A DNA stretch of 19,331 bases from an uncultured Lachnospiraceae bacterium (lineage in GTDB: Bacteria; Bacillota; Clostridia; Lachnospirales; Lachnospiraceae). The translations under genes were made by a program, and so were the position numbers. The DNA lies in assembly GCA_910578885.1 (NCBI GenBank), contig CAJTSH010000005.1, positions 1 through 19,331 of the forward strand. The letters are read 5' to 3'. Within the stretch, counting starts at the first letter, position 1. Each line of letters opens with the position of its first letter. The notes under the pieces are model-generated. The model was given only the letters and a program-made list of their open reading frames with translations, had not been told where the DNA came from and did no database searches. This document shows positions 14,507 through 19,331 of the stretch, piece by piece.

Positions 14507-15006
14507 TCGCCCTTTTCTGTCAGAAGCTCCAAAACCAGACAAAGAGCGGCTTCCACCGAATGCTCCCTGACCTCCATTCGTCCGCCGTAGAATTGATATT
14601 TTCTCACAACGGTTTTTCCGCCAAAGCAGCACCCGATATATACAAGCCCTGCCGGAAAATCCTCTCCCTCATCATTTGGTCCGGCGACCCCCGTAACGGA
14701 AAGGCAGATATCGGCATTTGCCGCTTTTGCTCCTCCAATTGCCATTTCCTCAGCAGTTTCCCGGCTTACGGCAGTATATTTTGCCAGCGTCTCCTCATTC
14801 ACGCCAAGGAGCTTTTGTTTTGCCTCATCGCAATAGGTGACATAGGCTTCCTTTAGCTGCTCCGAAACGCCGGAAACATTGATCAGCCTGCCGGATAAGA
14901 GTCCTCCGGTACAGGATTCTGCCGTTGTAATCGTAAGCCCTTTCTCTTTCAGCAGTTTTACAACGCATTCCTCGAGAGGAAGTGTGTTCTTTGAAATTTC
15001 TGCCAT
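14458..15006 (-). CDS. CinA C-terminal-domain protein, nicotinamide-nucleotide amidase type (PncC)
   Basis: A 182-residue protein corresponding to the C-terminal CinA domain alone; the N-terminal molybdopterin-binding-like domain of full CinA is absent. Domains of this type deamidate nicotinamide mononucleotide to recycle NAD. Family marks are TTAESCTGGLLSGRL at about 27-41, with the nucleophile-region Ser, YVTYCDEAKQKLLGV, AVSRETAEEMA, and SVTGVAGPNDEGEDFPAGLVYIG. AAGGAG lies 6 nt before the ATG at 15006, which fixes the start over upstream alternatives. The last 15 or so residues (SHGAATGTAEEREQ) come from a palindromic repeat and look like an added tail, since the conserved domain ends near LELLTEK. 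It lies between pgsA (10-nt gap) and rsmD. Confidence 0.93.
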   Translation of the reverse strand: MAEISKNTLPLEECVVKLLKEKGLTITTAESCTGGLLSGRLINVSGVSEQLKEAYVTYCDEAKQKLLGVNEETLAKYTAVSRETAEEMAIGGAKAANADICLSVTGVAGPNDEGEDFPAGLVYIGCCFGGKTVVRKYQFYGGRMEVREHSVEAALCLVLELLTEKGDCSHGAATGTAEEREQ

Positions 15007-15016
15007 TGTTTGCTCC

Positions 15017-15559
15017 TTACTTCTGTTTTTGTAACACACTTTTATTTTTTACCAGATAATCAATTAACGACACTATTGTCAGTATCAATGCAATGTATGT
15101 CAGCACAATCCCCAGAGCATCGAAGAATGTATAAGGAATATTCAAAATCAGTACAATAATCATTAACATCTGAAATGTCGTCTTAAATTTGCCCCAATAG
15201 CTTGCCGCTATCACGACTCCGTTATCGGAAGCTACCAGACGGAAGCCGCTGATGATAAATTCACGGCTGATGATGATAATGACAATCCAAGCCGGTAATT
15301 GTCCGCTCTCTACCAGACAAATCAACGCCGCACATACTAATAGTTTATCTGCTAACGGATCCATAAATTTGCCGAAATCTGTCACAAGATTATATTTTCT
15401 TGCAATTTTTCCGTCCAAAAGGTCTGTCAGGCTTGCAAAAATGAAAATCACAACCGCAATATAATTTCCGTATCCCTCAAAATAAGGCGCAAGTAAAAAA
15501 AACACAAAAAACGGAATTAATATGATTCGGAATATTGTCAGTTTATTTGGTAAGTTCAT
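15017..15559 (-). CDS. pgsA: CDP-diacylglycerol-glycerol-3-phosphate 3-phosphatidyltransferase
   Basis: Makes phosphatidylglycerol phosphate, the committed step to anionic membrane lipids. The 180-residue membrane protein starts MNLPNKLTIFRIILIP and has about five hydrophobic segments. The CDP-alcohol phosphotransferase motif DxxDGxxARx8GxxxDxxxD is complete in DLLDGKIARKYNLVTDFG followed by KFMDPLAD. The ATG overlaps the rimO stop codon by four bases (ATGA), which indicates coupling. The rimO-pgsA-cinA order is common in Firmicutes and supports the assignment over other CDP-alcohol transferases such as cardiolipin or phosphatidylserine synthases. Confidence 0.95.
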   Translation of the reverse strand: MNLPNKLTIFRIILIPFFVFFLLAPYFEGYGNYIAVVIFIFASLTDLLDGKIARKYNLVTDFGKFMDPLADKLLVCAALICLVESGQLPAWIVIIIISREFIISGFRLVASDNGVVIAASYWGKFKTTFQMLMIIVLILNIPYTFFDALGIVLTYIALILTIVSLIDYLVKNKSVLQKQK

Positions 15560-16878
15560 ACTATCTCTCCAATCAAGTCATATTCATATGCTCCGGTTAT
15601 CTTTACTTTCACAAAGTCCCCAGTCATAAGCTCCGCAGAAGTATTGATAAAAATATATCCGTCCACCTCCGGCGTATCTTTATAAGTACGCCCCACATAC
15701 GCATTTTCATCCGCAACCTTCCCCTCGATAAATGCGTAAAGCTCCTGCCCTTTCATTTCCTCATTTTTATCGAAAATAACCTCCTGCTGCAGTTCCATAA
15801 CGGCTTCCTGCCGATTCAGCTTCACTTCTTCCGATATTTGTCCTTCCATTTCGGCTGCCGGCGTCCCTTCCTCCGGCGAATAGATAAATGCGCCCAAACG
15901 GTCAAACTCCATATCATTTACAAACTGCATCAGCTCTTCGTGCTGTTCCTCCGTCTCTCCGGGAAATCCGCAGATTAACGTAGTACGCAGCGCAATATCA
16001 GGAATCTCTTTTCGCAATGTGGTAATAATCCGAACCAGATCTTCCTTATTCGTCCTTCTTCCCATACGTTTTAAAATATCAGAATTGGCATGCTGAATTG
16101 GAATATCCAGATAATGGCACACTTTTTTGTTTCGTTTGATGGAAGAAATCAATTCATCATAGATTTCTTCCGGATAACAATATAGAATACGAATCCAATA
16201 TAAGCCCGGAATCTGATTTAGTTCATCCAAAAGGCGGTGCAGTGATTTCTCACCATACAGGTCTATTCCATAAAGCGTAGTCTCTTGGGCAACCAATATC
16301 AGCTCTTTCACTCCTTGTTCTGCCAATTCTCTTGCGGTTTCCAAAAGCTCTTCCATCGGAATGCTCCGGTAATTGCCCCGAATGGAAGGAATCACGCAAT
16401 ACGTACAGCGTTTATTGCATCCCTCTGCAATTTTCAGATATGCAAAATGACCGCCCGTTGTCAGGCTGCGCTTGGTGGAAAGCTTCGGCAGTCCCTGTAA
16501 AGTGCCGAGATTCCGATAATGTCTGCCGCCCAAAGCCTCCTCTGCCGCATGAACGATATCTTCATAGGAATTCGTACCAAGAATTGCATCTACTTCCGGT
16601 ATTTCTTTAAGGATTTCCTCTTTATACCGCTGAGCAAGACATCCGGTTACAATCAAAGCCTTTAACTTTGCCGTTTTCTTTAGCTCTGCCATTTGAAGAA
16701 TGGTGTTGATACTCTCCTCCTTTGCATCATTTATGAAACAACAGCTATTGATAATCACTACATCTGCCTCCTGCTCATCATCCGTCATCTGATAGCCAGC
16801 AGCGCCAAGCATTCCGAGCATATATTCGGAATCCACCAGATTCTTATCACAGCCCAGTGATACAAATAATAAATTCAT
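15556..16878 (-). CDS. rimO: Ribosomal protein S12 methylthiotransferase RimO
   Basis: Adds a methylthio group to an aspartate of ribosomal protein S12, using two iron-sulfur clusters. The 440-residue protein has three parts. The N-terminal UPF0004 domain has cluster ligands Cys10 (VSLGCDKNLVDSE), Cys46 and Cys80. The radical SAM core has Cys154, Cys158 and Cys161 in CNKRCTYC, and a C-terminal TRAM domain spans roughly 375-440. The LGCDKNLVDSE and IAEGCNKRCTYCVIPSIRG wording fits RimO rather than the tRNA enzyme MiaB. AAAGGA is about 12 nt before the ATG, a slightly long spacing. The 176-nt gap upstream holds a terminator and a long hairpin, so this gene probably begins a separate unit; I found no convincing promoter. 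Confidence 0.96.
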   Translation of the reverse strand: MNLLFVSLGCDKNLVDSEYMLGMLGAAGYQMTDDEQEADVVIINSCCFINDAKEESINTILQMAELKKTAKLKALIVTGCLAQRYKEEILKEIPEVDAILGTNSYEDIVHAAEEALGGRHYRNLGTLQGLPKLSTKRSLTTGGHFAYLKIAEGCNKRCTYCVIPSIRGNYRSIPMEELLETARELAEQGVKELILVAQETTLYGIDLYGEKSLHRLLDELNQIPGLYWIRILYCYPEEIYDELISSIKRNKKVCHYLDIPIQHANSDILKRMGRRTNKEDLVRIITTLRKEIPDIALRTTLICGFPGETEEQHEELMQFVNDMEFDRLGAFIYSPEEGTPAAEMEGQISEEVKLNRQEAVMELQQEVIFDKNEEMKGQELYAFIEGKVADENAYVGRTYKDTPEVDGYIFINTSAELMTGDFVKVKITGAYEYDLIGEIV

Positions 16879-16887
16879 GCTTTTCTT

Positions 16888-16974
16888 TTATCCTTTCCAA
16901 ATGCCATCTATATAAGTGACATGATACCTTTCGCACGAGTGCGCGTAATATTCTTCTATCATTAGGAAAGCCAT
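16888..16974 (-). CDS. Possible 28-residue small ORF before rimO
   Basis: An ATG at 16974 opens a frame reading MAFLMIEEYYAHSCERYH then VTYIDGIWKG, stopping at TAA just after the rimO ribosome binding site AAAGGA. This arrangement could couple it to rimO. There is no Shine-Dalgarno sequence for it, no recognisable family, and the frame crosses one arm of a hairpin. A frame this short can occur by chance. Confidence 0.15.
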   Translation of the reverse strand: MAFLMIEEYYAHSCERYHVTYIDGIWKG

Positions 16975-17018
16975 AAACTTTAGTGCTTCACAGCAACAAG
17001 ATCTTTCCTATGATAGAA
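16954..17018. repeat. Long-arm inverted repeat (65-nt hairpin) between rpoZ and rimO
   Basis: TTCTATCATTAGGAAAG at 16954-16970 pairs with CTTTCCTATGATAGAA at 17003-17018: 16 base pairs with a single one-base bulge. The 32-nt centre can form a further small stem (TGCT/AGCA). No T-tract follows the arm on the minus strand, so this is not a standard terminator. A 5-bp hairpin (CGCAC-TC-GTGCG) lies just beyond at about 16932-16943. It may be a small palindromic mobile unit, an RNA-processing signal or a regulatory RNA structure. Confidence 0.7.
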
Positions 17019-17043
17019 AAGGGTGCCAGCCTGCTGTCACCCT
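17016..17043 (-). terminator. Intrinsic terminator after rpoZ
   Basis: On the minus strand AGGGTG (17043-17038) pairs with CACCCT (17025-17020), with one A-G mismatch and an inner CAGC/GCTG stem, followed by TTTTCT. It lies 11 nt past the rpoZ stop and ends the yicC-remA-gmk-rpoZ unit. Confidence 0.82.
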
Positions 17044-17054
17044 CCTGCGCTTTC

Positions 17055-17303
17055 TTATTCTTCTTCCAACTCGTCTTCACCGACAATTTTTACCTTGCCC
17101 TTGTACAACTCCTCTACTGCAACGGACAACGGCTTTTTGCCTTTCGAATGCCCCACCATAGGAGTATCCCCGCCGATAATCTGTCTTGCTCTTTTACTTG
17201 CTGCAATGACGATGGAATAGCGGCTGTTTACCACAGGTTCCTCACCGATTTCGACATCATTGTTTACGACCTTCATAAGTTCTACATAAGATGGATGTAT
17301 CAT
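17055..17303 (-). CDS. rpoZ: DNA-directed RNA polymerase omega subunit
   Basis: An 82-residue protein that helps assemble RNA polymerase around the beta-prime subunit. The core NSRYSIVIAASKRARQIIGG near 26-45 is the omega signature, followed by KPLSVAVEELYKGKVKI. The acidic C-terminus (GEDELEEE) is normal for the family. AGGAG sits 7 nt before the ATG at 17303, inside the end of gmk, with 2 nt between the two reading frames. The pairing with gmk is conserved across bacteria and makes the call secure. A terminator follows at once. Confidence 0.95.
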   Translation of the reverse strand: MIHPSYVELMKVVNNDVEIGEEPVVNSRYSIVIAASKRARQIIGGDTPMVGHSKGKKPLSVAVEELYKGKVKIVGEDELEEE

Positions 17304-17305
17304 AA

Positions 17306-17941
17306 TTATTCTCCTTTCGAAAAACCTGACAGTTCTTCTCTGATTTGTTGAATGAAATTTATATTACGTGATACACGGCTGTGCTCGCTGCTTACAATTG
17401 CATGGATTTCCTCTACACATTTCTCCAGCATGTCGTTAATCACAATATAATCATAATTCTCTATTCCCTGCGATTCCTCTACTGCGCGGCCAAGCCTTGC
17501 CCGGATGGTATCCATGTCTTCCGTGCCTCTGCCCACCAGCCTGTTCTTCAATTCTTCTGCGGACGGCGCAGAAACAAACATAAGCAGTGTTTGAGGGAAT
17601 TTTTCTTTTACTTTTAAAGCTCCCTGTATCTCGATTTCTAAGATTACATCCTTTCCGGCTGCCAGCTGGTCGTTGACATACGCCTGCGGAGTTCCGTAAT
17701 AATTCTCCACATATTGCGCATATTCAATCAATTCACCCTTAGCAATCATCTCTTCGAATTGTTCTCTCGTCCGAAAGAAATATTCCACACCGTCTGTTTC
17801 ACCTGTCCGCGGTTTTCTCGTAGTCGCAGAAATGGAGAGTGCATAGTGCTCCGGATATTGCTGCAATAGCTGCTTCATAATTGTTCCCTTGCCGGCTCCC
17901 GAAAAACCGGATACTACAATAAGTATACCTTTTTTTGCCAT
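17306..17941 (-). CDS. gmk: Guanylate kinase
   Basis: Phosphorylates GMP to GDP with ATP, an essential step of nucleotide metabolism. The 211-residue protein has the P-loop GFSGAGKGT at 12-20, SATTRKPRTGETDGVEYFF at about 38-56 for GMP binding, YAQYVENYYGTP and the EIEIQGALKVKE segment. RARLGRAVEES forms the lid region. AGAGG lies 7 nt before the ATG at 17941. The 86-nt gap to remA holds copy 2 of the palindromic repeat. Confidence 0.97.
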   Translation of the reverse strand: MAKKGILIVVSGFSGAGKGTIMKQLLQQYPEHYALSISATTRKPRTGETDGVEYFFRTREQFEEMIAKGELIEYAQYVENYYGTPQAYVNDQLAAGKDVILEIEIQGALKVKEKFPQTLLMFVSAPSAEELKNRLVGRGTEDMDTIRARLGRAVEESQGIENYDYIVINDMLEKCVEEIHAIVSSEHSRVSRNINFIQQIREELSGFSKGE

Positions 17942-17979
17942 GACTAAACCTCTGCTTCTCTTTCTTATGCCCTTTAGGG

Positions 17980-18018
17980 GTTACTGTTCGCTCCCTTTGG
18001 CCGTTCCGGTAACGGCAT
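17980..18018. repeat. Palindromic repeat, copy 2, between remA and gmk
   Basis: The 39 nt begin GTTACTGTTCGC and include GCCGTT-CCGGT-AACGGC (18000-18016), a perfect 6-bp stem with a 5-nt loop. They match copy 1 (14457-14495) at about 31 of 39 positions. An adjacent CCC-TTTAG-GGG-like pairing lies at 17970-17980. The element sits just after the remA stop and does not enter either gene. Confidence 0.65.
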
Positions 18019-18027
18019 CCGGCTTAT

Positions 18028-18264
18028 TTATCCTTCAAAACGTCCGGAAAGCGTATCCGGCTGCAGCGCCGACAGAACAATCTGATTCCCATCCATGACA
18101 AGAATCGACCGGGTTCTTCTGCCCTGAGTTGCATCAATTACCCGTTCTTCCTCCTTGGCGCGCTGAACGAGCCGTTTTGCCGGAGCAGAATCCGGCGTAA
18201 TAATTGCAATAATTTTCTCCGTATAAACCACATTTCCAAAACCGATATTCATAAGTCCTGCCAT
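18028..18264 (-). CDS. remA: RemA family protein (DUF370, extracellular matrix regulatory protein)
   Basis: A 78-residue protein whose sequence follows B. subtilis RemA closely: MNIGFGNVVYTEKIIAII, PDSAPAKRLVQRAKEE, DATQGRRTRSILVMD, VLSALQPDTLSGRF. RemA forms ring-shaped DNA-binding assemblies; in B. subtilis it activates matrix and osmoprotection operons. The position between yicC and gmk is the same as in B. subtilis (yloC-remA-gmk-rpoZ). AAGGTG lies just upstream of the ATG at 18264; a second ATG at 18252 is possible. The targets in this organism cannot be read from the window. Confidence 0.94.
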   Translation of the reverse strand: MAGLMNIGFGNVVYTEKIIAIITPDSAPAKRLVQRAKEEERVIDATQGRRTRSILVMDGNQIVLSALQPDTLSGRFEG

Positions 18265-18279
18265 TCTGTCACCTTCATA

Positions 18280-19158
18280 TTATTCTATATTCTGAATCTG
18301 CTCCCTTACCTTTTCAATATCAGTCTTCAGATTGATCCCCATATCCGAAATCGCAATATCGTTCGCTTTCGACAAAATCGTATTTGCTTCCCGGTTCATC
18401 TCCTGGGCAATGAAATCCAGCTTACGTCCAATGCTTCCACCGGCAAGCAGTGTATCCTTCATGGTCTGAATATGGCTCCTTAAACGCACCATCTCTTCAT
18501 CTACACAGATTTTATCTGCAAAAATAGTAACCTCTGTAGCGATTCTGGCTTCATCTATCATCGTATCCTCCAGAAATTCCGCTATTCTTGCTTCCAGCTT
18601 TTCACGGTACTCCTTTAAAATACGCGGGGAACGCTCCTCAATAAAATCTACATATGTCAATAAGGTATCAAGTTTCCCGATAAGATCATTCCTTAGGTTC
18701 TCACCCTCCGCCTGTCTGGATGCGACAAACTGTTCACAGGCATCTCTTAGCGCCCTTTCCAATATCGCCCAGAGCTTCTCCTGATCCGCTTCCTGCTGTT
18801 CCATCGTTAACACTTCCGGATAACGGGACAGACTGCTGACCGTAATATCATTTGTAATTTCAAATGTATCTGCCATCTGCTGAAAATATTTCAAATACTC
18901 TCCTGCAAGACTTTCATTATATTTCAAAGCAAAGTTATCTTCATTATAGTCTTCATATGTAACAAAAACGTCTACCTTGCCTCGCTGGATATATTCCTTT
19001 AGAAAATTTCGGATAGAACTTTCAAATGCGCTTAACTTCTTCGGCATTTTCATATTTACATCCAAATACCGGTGATTCACCGATTTCATTTCTATTATGA
19101 TTTTTTGATTATCTTCCGTCACTTCACACCGTCCAAAGCCGGTCATACTTTTAATCAT
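18280..19158 (-). CDS. yicC: YicC/YloC family endoribonuclease
   Basis: A 292-residue protein starting MIKSMTGFGRCEV, the invariant opening of the family. Other marks are EMKSVNHRYLDVNMKMPKKL at 24-43 and the C-terminal ETD-like part: EVTIFADKICVDEEMVRLRSH, then GRKLDFIAQEMNREANTI and LSKANDIAI. YicC proteins are endoribonucleases involved in RNA turnover (sRNA decay in E. coli). GGGAGG lies 5 nt before the ATG at 19158, and a strong promoter places the transcript start about 23 nt upstream. It is the first gene of the yicC-remA-gmk-rpoZ unit, 15 nt before remA. Confidence 0.95.
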   Translation of the reverse strand: MIKSMTGFGRCEVTEDNQKIIIEMKSVNHRYLDVNMKMPKKLSAFESSIRNFLKEYIQRGKVDVFVTYEDYNEDNFALKYNESLAGEYLKYFQQMADTFEITNDITVSSLSRYPEVLTMEQQEADQEKLWAILERALRDACEQFVASRQAEGENLRNDLIGKLDTLLTYVDFIEERSPRILKEYREKLEARIAEFLEDTMIDEARIATEVTIFADKICVDEEMVRLRSHIQTMKDTLLAGGSIGRKLDFIAQEMNREANTILSKANDIAISDMGINLKTDIEKVREQIQNIE

Positions 19159-19187
19159 AGATGCCTCCCATGTGCATAGATGAATAT

Positions 19188-19216
19188 ATTATAGTAGAAA
19201 ACTTTCCATTAGTCAA
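19188..19216 (-). promoter_or_regulatory. Promoter of the yicC-remA-gmk-rpoZ unit
   Basis: TTGACT (19211-19216), a 17-nt spacer and TATAAT (19188-19193) on the minus strand. The predicted start is near 19181, giving an approximately 23-nt leader with GGGAGG. Confidence 0.88.
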
Positions 19217-19236
19217 ATTCAATCCCACAGAATTCC

Positions 19237-19265
19237 TTGTAATTTTCTTAAAACTTTCTTATAAT
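19237..19265 (+). promoter_or_regulatory. Rightward promoter facing out of the window
   Basis: TTGTAA (19237-19242), a 17-nt spacer and TATAAT (19260-19265) on the plus strand. The predicted start is about 19271-19272, the first bases of the cloverleaf element. It is divergent from the yicC promoter and would serve a gene or small RNA to the right. Confidence 0.72.
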
Positions 19266-19270
19266 GTAAC

Positions 19271-19331
19271 TTATCAGAAAATCACGAAGTGATTTTGCAG
19301 CGATAGCTGCGTACTGCGAAGCAGTTGATAA
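19271..19331. repeat. Cloverleaf repeat: three hairpins inside an outer stem
   Basis: TTATCA (19271-19276) pairs with TGATAA (19326-19331) as an outer stem. Inside are three perfect hairpins: AAAATCAC-GAA-GTGATTTT (19278-19296), GCAGC-GATA-GCTGC (19297-19310) and ACTGC-GAA-GCAGT (19313-19325). The element ends exactly at the window edge. Two loops are GAA and one is GATA. It resembles the short palindromic repeats common in Lachnospiraceae, but the full four-way fold is unusually regular. No reading frame uses it. Confidence 0.8.

Noticed and set aside
17970..18018. Terminator after remA
   Set aside because: The stem is part of the repeat family and lacks a following T-tract; gmk is normally co-transcribed with remA.

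Overview
The window is about 45% GC, with short spacers, strong GGAGG-type ribosome binding sites and near-consensus SigA-type promoters. The gene content (short HisG with HisZ, RecU, RemA, RpoZ, a YlbJ-like sporulation membrane protein, YgiQ) and the short palindromic repeats point to an anaerobic Firmicute, most likely a Lachnospiraceae (Clostridia) chromosome. This is inferred from gene families and order; no search was run. Almost everything is on the minus strand, so transcription runs right to left. Only the ylbJ-like gene and one promoter at the right edge point the other way.

Regions, left to right. (1) 1-441 is decayed accessory DNA: a possible group II intron 5' end leaving the window, and the C-terminal half of a NADAR-domain gene with no proper start. 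A PptA-like tautomerase gene follows at 442-663. (2) 770-5969 is a histidine operon, hisZ-hisG-hisD-hisB-hisIE, read from a consensus promoter at 6100-6128 that overlaps the recU stop codon. The last gene is a three-domain fusion: a HisA/HisF-like barrel that lacks the catalytic Asp of HisF, then HisI, then HisE. True hisH, hisA, hisF and hisC are not in the window. (3) 6125-11754 is a tightly packed run: membrane-anchored M23 peptidase, rsuA-type and rluC/D-type pseudouridine synthases flanking ygiQ, a histidine phosphatase and recU. (4) 11800-12732 is the divergent ylbJ-like gene, with no Shine-Dalgarno sequence. (5) 12742-16878 is a housekeeping cluster, rimO-pgsA-cinA-rsmD-coaD plus a coiled-coil protein, with stop/start overlaps. 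(6) 17055-19158 is the conserved yicC-remA-gmk-rpoZ cluster with its own promoter and an intrinsic terminator after rpoZ.

The less ordinary signals lie between or at the edges of genes. Two diverged copies of a palindromic repeat are present; one supplies the last 15 or so residues and the stop codon of cinA. A 65-nt long-arm hairpin lies between rpoZ and rimO. A cloverleaf of three hairpins inside a 6-bp outer stem closes the window at 19271-19331, and a consensus rightward promoter is placed so that transcription would begin at its first base. The hisG-hisD spacer carries a duplicated ribosome-binding segment around a two-part hairpin. I see no CRISPR array, tRNA, rRNA, complete insertion sequence or complete new defence system.
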